This document shows positions 7,454-14,335 of a stretch of 64,000 nt of DNA, in pieces (position 1 is the stretch's first letter; the number at the start of each line of letters is the position of its first letter). This DNA is from Aliihoeflea sp052435735 (GTDB lineage: Bacteria; Pseudomonadota; Alphaproteobacteria; Rhizobiales; Rhizobiaceae), in NCBI GenBank assembly GCA_052435735.1, contig JBQVNB010000011.1:62001-126000 (forward strand), given 5' to 3'. A program made the position numbers and the translations under genes. The notes under the pieces were generated by a model that was not told where the DNA came from, searched no databases, and was given only the letters and a program-made list of their open reading frames with translations.

Positions 7454-8659
7454 ATGTCGCAGATCGTTTTCGTACCGAGAGAAGTCGAGGGTGGAGAACC
7501 GCGCGTCGCGGCATCGCCCGATACCGTCAAGCGGCTGAAGGGGCTCGGCCTCGACGTCGTCGTCGAAGCTGGCGCGGGCACCGCCTCGCGCATCCCGGAC
7601 GCCGAGTTCGAGAAGGCCGGTGCGCGCATCGGCTCGACTGCCGACGCATCGACCGCCGACATCGTCCTCAAGGTTCGCCGCCCAAACGATACCGAACTCA
7701 AATCCTACAAAGAGGGCGCCGCGGTCATCGCCGCGATGGACCCTTACGGCAACGACGCCGCCGTCGCCGCCATGGCCAAGGCCGGCATCTCCGCCTTCGC
7801 GATGGAATTCATGCCGCGCATCACGCGTGCGCAGTCGATGGACATCCTCTCGTCGCAGGCCAATCTCGCCGGCTACCAGGCCGTGGTCGACGCGGCGGCC
7901 GAATATGACCGCGCCTTGCCGATGATGATGACCGCGGCCGGCACCGTGCCCGCCGCCAAGATCTTCATCATGGGCGTCGGCGTCGCCGGCCTGCAGGCGA
8001 TCGCGACCGCGCGCCGCATGGGCGCCGTCGTCACCGCGACCGACGTTCGCCCCGCCGCCAAGGAACAGGTCGCCTCGCTCGGCGCGAAGTTCCTCGCCGT
8101 GGAGGATGAAGAGTTCAAGGCGGCCGAGACCGCCGGCGGCTATGCCAAGGAAATGTCGAAGGAATACCAGGCGAAGCAGGCCGCGCTGACGGCTGAGCAC
8201 ATCGCCAAGCAGGACATCGTCATCACCACCGCGCTGATTCCCGGTCGGCCCGCGCCGCGCCTGATCTCGGCAGAGATGGTCGCCTCGATGAAGCCCGGCT
8301 CGGTCATCGTCGACCTCGCGGTCGAGCGCGGCGGCAATGTCGAGGGCGCGAAGGCGGGTGAAGTCGTGACGACCGCCAACGGCGTCAAGATCGTCGGCCA
8401 TCTCAACATGGCCGGCCGCGTCGCCGCCTCCGCCTCGCTGCTCTACGCCAAGAACCTCTTCGCCTTCCTGGAGACGCTGGTCGACAAGGAAACGAAGACG
8501 CTCGCGATCAAGCCGGACGAGGAACTGGTCAAGGCGACGCTCCTGACCCACGAGGGCCAGGTCGTCCACGCGAATTTCGCCAAGGCCGAGGCCGCGCCCG
8601 CTGAGCCTGTGGAACCCGCACCCAAGCCGAAATCCGCTTCGAAGAAGGGGGATGCGTGA
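7454..8659 (+). CDS. pntAA: NAD(P) transhydrogenase subunit alpha part 1
   Basis: The NAD(H)-binding component (dI) of the proton-translocating transhydrogenase, which transfers hydride from NADH to NADP+ using the proton gradient. The 401-aa protein starts with VFVPREVEGGEPRVAA, typical of the alanine-dehydrogenase/PntA N-terminal fold. Its Rossmann site GVGVAGLQAIATARRMGA is followed by the mobile-loop region, and it ends in a charged Pro/Lys tail. The alpha subunit is split in two genes, as in Rhodospirillum and other alphaproteobacteria. Its stop overlaps the pntAB start (TGATG). An AGGGAGGGG site lies 5' of the start. Confidence 0.97.
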   Translation: MSQIVFVPREVEGGEPRVAASPDTVKRLKGLGLDVVVEAGAGTASRIPDAEFEKAGARIGSTADASTADIVLKVRRPNDTELKSYKEGAAVIAAMDPYGNDAAVAAMAKAGISAFAMEFMPRITRAQSMDILSSQANLAGYQAVVDAAAEYDRALPMMMTAAGTVPAAKIFIMGVGVAGLQAIATARRMGAVVTATDVRPAAKEQVASLGAKFLAVEDEEFKAAETAGGYAKEMSKEYQAKQAALTAEHIAKQDIVITTALIPGRPAPRLISAEMVASMKPGSVIVDLAVERGGNVEGAKAGEVVTTANGVKIVGHLNMAGRVAASASLLYAKNLFAFLETLVDKETKTLAIKPDEELVKATLLTHEGQVVHANFAKAEAAPAEPVEPAPKPKSASKKGDA

Positions 8660-9075
8660 TGGAAATGACCGCGATGGAACGCGCCATCGAGCAGCTCGAA
8701 CAGGCAACCGCGGCGCTGCGGCTCGCCTTCTCCGATCTCGAAACCGCCGAAGTGGCCGGCCATGCTGCTGCGGCGGCGACGGGCGGCGCGATCGACCCCT
8801 TCGTCTTCCGCTTCGCCATTTTCGTCCTGGCGATCTTCGTCGGCTACTACGTCGTCTGGTCGGTGACGCCGGCGCTGCATACGCCCTTGATGGCCGTCAC
8901 CAATGCCATCTCGTCGGTCATCGTCGTCGGCGCGCTTCTGGCGGTCGGCATCTCGGCCTCGGGCCTCGCGACCGGCTTCGGTTTCATCGCCCTCATCCTC
9001 GCATCGGTGAACATCTTCGGCGGCTTCCTCGTCACCCACCGCATGCTTGCCATGTACAAGAAAAAAGAGAAGTGA
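8659..9075 (+). CDS. pntAB: NAD(P) transhydrogenase subunit alpha part 2
   Basis: A 138-aa integral membrane component (the N-terminal part of dII) of transhydrogenase. An N-terminal amphipathic helix (about residues 1-45) precedes four hydrophobic segments, including FVGYYVVWSV and FIALILASVNIFGGFLVTHRM. The ATG at 8659 overlaps the pntAA stop by one base. It works with PntB to form the proton channel. Confidence 0.95.
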   Translation: MEMTAMERAIEQLEQATAALRLAFSDLETAEVAGHAAAAATGGAIDPFVFRFAIFVLAIFVGYYVVWSVTPALHTPLMAVTNAISSVIVVGALLAVGISASGLATGFGFIALILASVNIFGGFLVTHRMLAMYKKKEK

Positions 9076-9085
9076 GGCGCATTCG

Positions 9086-10486
9086 ATGAGCGAGAACTTC
9101 GCCTCCTTCCTCTACCTCGTCTCCGGCGTCCTGTTCATCATGGCGCTGCGCGGCCTGTCGCACCCCACCACCAGCCGCCAGGGCAATCTCTACGGCATGG
9201 TCGGCATGGGCATCGCCATCGTCACCACGCTGCTTCTGGCGCGTCCGACCTTAGGCGGCTTCCTGATGATCGTCGTCGGCATCGCCATTGGCGGCGGCAT
9301 CGGCGCGGTGATCGCCAAGCGCATCCCGATGACGTCCATGCCGCAGCTCGTCGCCGCTTTCCATTCGCTGGTCGGCCTTGCCGCCGTGCTGGTCGCGGCC
9401 GCCGCCGTCTATTCGCCGGAAAGTTTCGGCGTCGGCACGGTCGGCCACATCCACACCCAGGCACTGATCGAGATGTCGCTCGGCGTCGCCATCGGCGCCA
9501 TCACCTTCACCGGCTCGATCATCGCCTTCCTGAAGCTCGACGGGCGTATGTCCGGCAAGCCGATCATGCTGCCCGCGCGCCACATGGTGAACGCGGCCAT
9601 CGCGACCGCGCTCGTCCTGCTCGTCGTCGTCCTCGTCATGACGCAGTCGACGCTCGCCTTCTGGCTGATCGTCATTCTGGCGCTGGCGCTCGGCGTCCTG
9701 ATCATCATCCCGATCGGCGGCGCGGACATGCCGGTCGTCGTCTCGATGCTCAACTCCTATTCGGGCTGGGCCGCGGCCGGCATCGGCTTCACGCTCGGCA
9801 ATCTCGCGCTCATCATCACCGGCGCGCTGGTCGGCTCGTCGGGCGCGATCCTCTCCTACATCATGTGCAAGGGCATGAACCGCTCCTTCATCTCCGTCAT
9901 CCTCGGCGGCTTCGGCGGCGAGACGGCTGCCGCGAGCGCCGATGACGGGATCGAGCGCACCGTCAAGCAGGGCTCGGCCGACGACGCCGCGTATTTGATG
10001 ATGAACGCGCAGAAGGTCATCATCGTTCCCGGCTACGGAATGGCCGTCGCGCAGGCGCAGCACGCGCTGCGCGAAATGGCGGACACGCTCAAGGCCAATG
10101 GCGTCGAAGTCAAATATGCGATCCACCCGGTCGCTGGCCGCATGCCCGGCCACATGAACGTGCTCCTCGCCGAAGCCAACGTGCCCTATGACGAGGTCTT
10201 CGAACTCGAGGATATCAACTCCGAATTCGCCCAGGCCGACGTCGCCTACGTCATCGGCGCCAACGACGTCACCAACCCGTCCGCGCGCGACGACAAGTCC
10301 TCGCCGATCTACGGCATGCCCATCCTCGACGTCGACAAGGCCCGCACCTGCCTCTTCGTCAAGCGCTCGCTCGGCTCCGGCTACGCCGGCATCGACAACA
10401 CGCTGTTCTACAAGGACGGCACGATGATGCTGCTCGGCGACGCCAAGAAAATGACCGAGGAAATCGTCAAGGCGATGCACCACTGA
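9086..10486 (+). CDS. pntB: NAD(P) transhydrogenase subunit beta
   Basis: A 466-aa subunit: about nine hydrophobic helices (residues 1-260) form the rest of the proton-translocating dII, and the soluble C-terminal dIII binds NADP(H). The dIII motif VPGYGMAVAQAQ and the segment IHPVAGRMPGHMNVLLAEA are diagnostic. The C-terminal GSGYAGIDN and DAKKMTEEIV are also typical. The start at 9086 (MSENFAS) lies 10 nt after pntAB. It is the last gene of the operon, followed directly by a terminator. Confidence 0.97.
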   Translation: MSENFASFLYLVSGVLFIMALRGLSHPTTSRQGNLYGMVGMGIAIVTTLLLARPTLGGFLMIVVGIAIGGGIGAVIAKRIPMTSMPQLVAAFHSLVGLAAVLVAAAAVYSPESFGVGTVGHIHTQALIEMSLGVAIGAITFTGSIIAFLKLDGRMSGKPIMLPARHMVNAAIATALVLLVVVLVMTQSTLAFWLIVILALALGVLIIIPIGGADMPVVVSMLNSYSGWAAAGIGFTLGNLALIITGALVGSSGAILSYIMCKGMNRSFISVILGGFGGETAAASADDGIERTVKQGSADDAAYLMMNAQKVIIVPGYGMAVAQAQHALREMADTLKANGVEVKYAIHPVAGRMPGHMNVLLAEANVPYDEVFELEDINSEFAQADVAYVIGANDVTNPSARDDKSSPIYGMPILDVDKARTCLFVKRSLGSGYAGIDNTLFYKDGTMMLLGDAKKMTEEIVKAMHH

Positions 10487-10496
10487 GGCAAAGCGG

Positions 10497-10526
10497 AAAA
10501 AACCCGGCTGTAAAGCCGGGTTTTTG
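10497..10526 (+). terminator. Rho-independent terminator of the pnt operon
   Basis: AACCCGGCT-GTAA-AGCCGGGTT forms a 9-bp GC-rich stem, preceded by an A run and followed by TTTTT, about 12 nt after the pntB stop. The A run on the left would also give a T run on the minus strand, so it may act in both directions for the convergent DUF992 gene. Confidence 0.9.
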
Positions 10527-10545
10527 CTTTTTCGATCAGCGCGCT

Positions 10546-11019
10546 CTACAGCGCCCGCAGCTTGAACTCCGTCACGCCGAGCGCGACGTTCAGCCCCGTC
10601 TGCGCCTGCACGCTCAAGGGCTGCAGCATCACCGATTCGTTCGACCCGCCGACCAGCAAATTGACCCCGCCACCCACAGCCGCCGTCACTTCCGCCGAGG
10701 CGCCATAATAGTCACCGGCAAGTGCGGCCGGCGACAGTTCTGCCGCGGTCGGCGCGAGCACGGCCCATTGCATCACGGCGGCGCTCGTCACGCCGACATC
10801 GAGGCCGTATTTGTTGACGACGCCGACGAACTGCACAGGCGGGCGCCCGTCGGCGGGGGTGAAGGCGCATTGCATGTCGCGCGAGGAGCCGAAGATCAGG
10901 CCGACATCGCCTTCGATGGCGCATTCGAGCATGCCCATTTCCGCGCGGGTGTCCTGCGCATGGGCGGTGGTGGCAGCGGTGCCGGCCACGAGGGCGGCGG
11001 CGATCAGCGTGCGGATCAT
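10546..11019 (-). CDS. DUF992 family secreted protein
   Basis: A 157-aa protein with a Sec signal peptide (MIRTLIAAALVAGTAATTAHA, cleavage after AHA). The mature part has two cysteines (MLECAIEG, DMQCAFTP), a Tyr/Gly-rich beta region and VGVTSAAVMQW. These match DUF992, a periplasmic family of unknown function common in Rhizobiales. The start at 11019 has a GGGAGA site; an upstream in-frame ATG at 11052 would spoil the signal peptide. The function is unknown. Confidence 0.8.
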   Translation of the reverse strand: MIRTLIAAALVAGTAATTAHAQDTRAEMGMLECAIEGDVGLIFGSSRDMQCAFTPADGRPPVQFVGVVNKYGLDVGVTSAAVMQWAVLAPTAAELSPAALAGDYYGASAEVTAAVGGGVNLLVGGSNESVMLQPLSVQAQTGLNVALGVTEFKLRAL

Positions 11020-11082
11020 GTGAAATCTCCCGTTCGAGTGTCTGGCTGACAACCGAACGGGGAGAAGTTCGTTCCGGTTACG

Positions 11083-11922
11083 TTACGAAGGCCGCGTGCG
11101 TCGCAGGCCTTCGGCGGCGACCGACAGGTTCGGGTCGAGCCGGACGGCTTCGGCGTAGGAGCGCGAGGCGCGCTGATTTTCCCCGCGACGCTCGAGGATC
11201 ACCGCCTGATAGGCCCAGGCCTCGGCGTTGGACTTGTCGAGGTTCAGCGCCGTGTTGAAGTCGGCGAGCGCGTTGTCCTCATTGTTGATCGCGAGATAGG
11301 ATAGGCCGCGCGCCGTGTAGGGCTCGGCTGCGCTCGGCGCCAGCGAGATCGACTGCGCGAAATCGGAAATGGCGAAATCGTGCTGGGTCCGTGTCTGGTA
11401 GAGCAGGCCGCGATTGTAGTAGGCGCGCGGATCGGTCGTATCGAGCTGGATGGCGCGCTCGAAATCCTGGAACGCGTTGTTTGCGTTGCCGGCGAGCCGG
11501 TAGAGATTTCCACGGCCGATATAGGCGGCATCGTAGTTCGGATTGAGCTGGAGTGCCTGGTTGTAGTCAGCGAGCGCGGCCTGTTGATTGCCCATGTTGC
11601 GATGGATCAGCGCGCGGTTGTTGTAGGCCTGGAAGAAGCCGGGATTGAGCTGAATCGCGCGGTCGAAATCGGCCAGCGCCTCCGCATTGCGGCCGCCGCG
11701 GCCATAGGCCGAGCCGCGCACATTGTAGGCCTCGGGGTCCTGCGGGGAGCGCTCGATGACGGCGGTCAGCGAGGAGATGTTCTCCGTCGATGTCTGGGCG
11801 GCGTCCATCGGCGAGACCGTCGACATCGTTTCGGGCGCGGTCTGGCAGGCGGCGAGCGCCAGCACGGAGACGAGAGCGAAGGCGGTGGCGGTACGCTTGG
11901 CGTGGCGCGCGGTCGAGATCAT
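11083..11922 (-). CDS. TPR repeat lipoprotein (NlpI-like)
   Basis: A 279-aa lipoprotein: a signal peptide with lipobox LAAC (mature Cys about residue 27) is followed by six consecutive 34-residue TPR motifs (for example AYNNRALIHRNMGNQQAAL and AYYNRGLLYQTRTQHDFAI). This is the usual layout of outer-membrane-anchored TPR scaffolds such as NlpI, which help peptidoglycan or envelope enzymes assemble; the exact partner is unknown here. The start at 11922 has a GGGGGAACC site; the frame extends upstream to 11982 but without signal-peptide character. Confidence 0.82.
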   Translation of the reverse strand: MISTARHAKRTATAFALVSVLALAACQTAPETMSTVSPMDAAQTSTENISSLTAVIERSPQDPEAYNVRGSAYGRGGRNAEALADFDRAIQLNPGFFQAYNNRALIHRNMGNQQAALADYNQALQLNPNYDAAYIGRGNLYRLAGNANNAFQDFERAIQLDTTDPRAYYNRGLLYQTRTQHDFAISDFAQSISLAPSAAEPYTARGLSYLAINNEDNALADFNTALNLDKSNAEAWAYQAVILERRGENQRASRSYAEAVRLDPNLSVAAEGLRRTRPS

Positions 11923-12052
11923 CGGCTGGTTCCCCCGGTTCGGATTTTGCAAGCAAGGCTGCGTTGGGTCAAACGCGGACAATGAAAAAAGGTGGCAGCG
12001 ATTGCTCGCGCCACCTCTTATAATTCGGCAATAGAGACCAAAAAGCGGCGGA

Positions 12053-12292
12053 TCAACGCGCCGCGACGGCCGGAGCGCGACCGCCGCCGACCAGGCCTTC
12101 GCGCTGGGCGCGCTTGCGGGCCAGCTTGCGGGCGCGGCGAACGGCTTCAGCCTTTTCGCGGGCGCGCTTCTCGGACGGCTTCTCGTAGTGGCCGCGCATC
12201 TTCATCTCGCGGAAGATACCTTCGCGCTGCATCTTCTTCTTGAGCGCGCGTAGCGCCTGATCAACGTTGTTGTCGCGGACGAGTACCTGCAC
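12053..12292 (-). CDS. rpsU: 30S ribosomal protein S21
   Basis: A 79-aa small-subunit protein with the S21 signature (MQVLVRDNNVDQALRALKK, then REGIFREMKMRGHYEKPSEKR) and a very basic tail. The C-terminal RAPAVAAR extension is typical of rhizobial S21. S21 helps recognition of the mRNA 5' region by the 30S subunit. It is monocistronic or cotranscribed with the TPR gene 130 bp downstream. Confidence 0.97.
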   Translation of the reverse strand: MQVLVRDNNVDQALRALKKKMQREGIFREMKMRGHYEKPSEKRAREKAEAVRRARKLARKRAQREGLVGGGRAPAVAAR

Positions 12293-12594
12293 GTGCGTTC
12301 CTGTTCGTTACCGTGGATCTGTCAAAATTCATAAGCGCAACGAATTGCGCCCGTGGCACGCACCACGGTTCGGTGCGGCTCATATCACCACCCACACCCC
12401 TTGTCGAGCGGAAATCGCCGAGGGGCGGGAAGGCATGCAACCGGCCAATTCGTCGCAGGCAAATCCGCGCGGCGCAAACGGGCAATCGAAGTCGCAATCA
12501 GCGCAAGGCGGATCGGCGCTTTTCGCTAGTCATAGCTTCGCCATTCTGGTTCTCCCTGATGGCGCTTTCCAACCGTCCGCGAGGCACGAGCCCC
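12293..12594. other. Divergent intergenic region rpsU / soxB
   Basis: About 300 bp without a convincing gene. It holds the divergent promoters for rpsU and the sox operon. A small inverted repeat CCGTGG-CACGCA-CCACGG lies at 12351-12368. The soxB reading frame stays open upstream to 12313, but the sequence there has no family similarity. No clear sigma-70 boxes are assignable. Confidence 0.4.
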
Positions 12595-13848
12595 ATGCGC
12601 AAATATTCGGTCTTCGCCATCGCCCGCGAGGCGCTTCGCGGCCACAAGGGCTGGGAAGAACAATGGTCCTCGCCCGAGCCGCGGTCCGAATACGACGTCA
12701 TCATCGTCGGCGCCGGCGGGCATGGGCTGGCGACAGCGTACTACCTCGCCAAGCATCACGGCATCACCAACATCGCGGTGCTGGAAAAAGGCTGGCTCGG
12801 CGGCGGCAATACCGGCCGCAACACGACCATCATCCGCTCCAACTACCTTTATGACGAGAGCGCGGGCATCTACGATCACGCCGTCAAGCTGTGGGACGGG
12901 CTTTCGCAGGATCTGAACTACAACGTCATGTATTCCGCGCGCGGCGTCATGATGCTGGCGCACAACGTCCACGACGTGCAGGTCTTCAAGCGCCACATCC
13001 ACGCCAACCGCCTCAACGGTGTCGACAATGAATGGCTGACGCCGGAGGAGGCGCAGGACTTCTGCCCGCCGCTCAACATCTCGAAGTCCGCGCGCTACCC
13101 GGTCATGGGCGCAGCGCTGCAACGCCGCGGCGGCACGGCGCGCCACGATGCCGTCGCTTGGGGCTATGCCCGCGCGGCGGCCGATCGCGGCGTCCACATC
13201 ATCCAGAATTGCGAGGTCACCGGCATCCGCCGCTCGTCGAACGGCCACGTCACCGGCGTCGAGACTTCGCGCGGCTTCATCGGGGCCAAGAAGGTCGGCG
13301 TCGTCGCGGCAGGCCATTCCTCCGTCATCATGCAGATGGCCGACGTCAGGATGCCGCTCGAGAGCTACCCGCTGCAGGCACTCGTCTCCGAGCCGGTCAA
13401 GCCCGTGTTCCCCTGCGTCGTCATGTCGAACACGGTCCACGCCTATATTTCGCAGTCCGACAAGGGCGAGCTCGTCATCGGCGCGGGCACCGACCAGTAC
13501 ACTTCCTACTCACAGACGGGTGGGTTCCATATCCTGAACCACACGCTCGACGCGATCTGCGAGATGTTCCCGATGTTCACGCGCATGAAGATGCTGCGCT
13601 CGTGGGGCGGCATCGTCGACGTGACGCCGGACCGTTCGCCGATCCTCGCCAAGACGCCGGTGCCGGGGCTGTATGTCAATTGCGGCTGGGGCACGGGCGG
13701 GTTCAAGGCGACGCCGGGTTCGGGCCACGTCTTCGCGCACACCATCGCCAACGACAACCCGCACCCGATCAACGCGCCGTTCCACCTCGAACGCTTCCGC
13801 ACCGGCCGCCTCATCGACGAAGCGGCCGCCGCCGCCGTCGCGCACTAG
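12595..13848 (+). CDS. soxB: Sarcosine oxidase subunit beta
   Basis: The catalytic flavoprotein of heterotetrameric sarcosine oxidase, which demethylates sarcosine to glycine and passes formaldehyde to tetrahydrofolate. The start at 12595 (MRKYSVFAIAREALRG) gives the family's usual 417 aa. The FAD dinucleotide-binding motif is VIIVGAGGHGLATAYYL, followed by EKGWLGGGNTGRN; the C-terminal half has WGGIVDVTPDRSPIL and NCGWGTGGFKATPGSG, standard for SoxB/DadA-type amine oxidases. It is the first gene of soxB-D-A-G. Linked glyA/purU genes seen in other genomes are absent. Confidence 0.96.
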   Translation: MRKYSVFAIAREALRGHKGWEEQWSSPEPRSEYDVIIVGAGGHGLATAYYLAKHHGITNIAVLEKGWLGGGNTGRNTTIIRSNYLYDESAGIYDHAVKLWDGLSQDLNYNVMYSARGVMMLAHNVHDVQVFKRHIHANRLNGVDNEWLTPEEAQDFCPPLNISKSARYPVMGAALQRRGGTARHDAVAWGYARAAADRGVHIIQNCEVTGIRRSSNGHVTGVETSRGFIGAKKVGVVAAGHSSVIMQMADVRMPLESYPLQALVSEPVKPVFPCVVMSNTVHAYISQSDKGELVIGAGTDQYTSYSQTGGFHILNHTLDAICEMFPMFTRMKMLRSWGGIVDVTPDRSPILAKTPVPGLYVNCGWGTGGFKATPGSGHVFAHTIANDNPHPINAPFHLERFRTGRLIDEAAAAAVAH

Positions 13849-13857
13849 GGATATCCC

Positions 13858-14169
13858 ATGCTTCTCATCCGCTGCCCCTATTGCGAGGAAGAGCGCCCCG
13901 AGCTCGAATTCCGCCATGCCGGCGAAGCGCATATCGCACGCTCCACCGAGATGAGTGAGTTGAGCGACGACCAGTTCGAGAAGTTCTTCTTCATCCGCCA
14001 GAACCCGAAAGGCCTGATCTTCGAGCGCTGGCGTCACATCCACGGCTGCGGCCGCTTCTTCAACGCCGCGCGGGATACGGTGACGGACAAGTTCCACCTG
14101 ACCTACAAGGCCGGCGAGCCGAAGCCGGAAATCACGCTGATGGCGCCCGCGAACGGAGCATTGAAATGA
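13858..14169 (+). CDS. soxD: Sarcosine oxidase subunit delta
   Basis: A 103-aa subunit that binds structural zinc through three Cys and one His: here C6 and C9 (RCPYC), with H60/H62 and C64 in RHIHGCGRFFN. The segment FFFIRQNPKGLIFERWRH is highly characteristic. It begins 9 nt after soxB and is followed by a palindromic repeat before soxA. Confidence 0.95.
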   Translation: MLLIRCPYCEEERPELEFRHAGEAHIARSTEMSELSDDQFEKFFFIRQNPKGLIFERWRHIHGCGRFFNAARDTVTDKFHLTYKAGEPKPEITLMAPANGALK

Positions 14170-14186
14170 TCGTTCGCACCCCGTCG

Positions 14187-14302
14187 CGCCCCCCTCTGTC
14201 CTGCCGGACATCTCCCCCGCATGGGGGGAGATTAGTCGCGTCATCGACACTGCGTGATCTCCCCCCTCGCGGGGGAGATGTCCGGCAGCACAGAGGGGGG
14301 CA
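14187..14302. repeat. Palindromic repeat, family 1, copy A (soxD-soxA gap)
   Basis: A near-perfect inverted repeat of about 116 bp. It starts with CGCCCCCCTCTGTCCTGCCG and ends with its reverse complement form, with an inner hairpin CTCCCCCGCATGGGGGGAG. It shares arms with copies at 17337-17452, 45337-45487 and 48171-48287. It is a rhizobial RIME/REP-like intergenic element and would fold into a long hairpin in the sox mRNA. Confidence 0.85.
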
Positions 14303-14335
14303 ACGTAGCGCGCAAACGGGTGCGGAGATCGAACA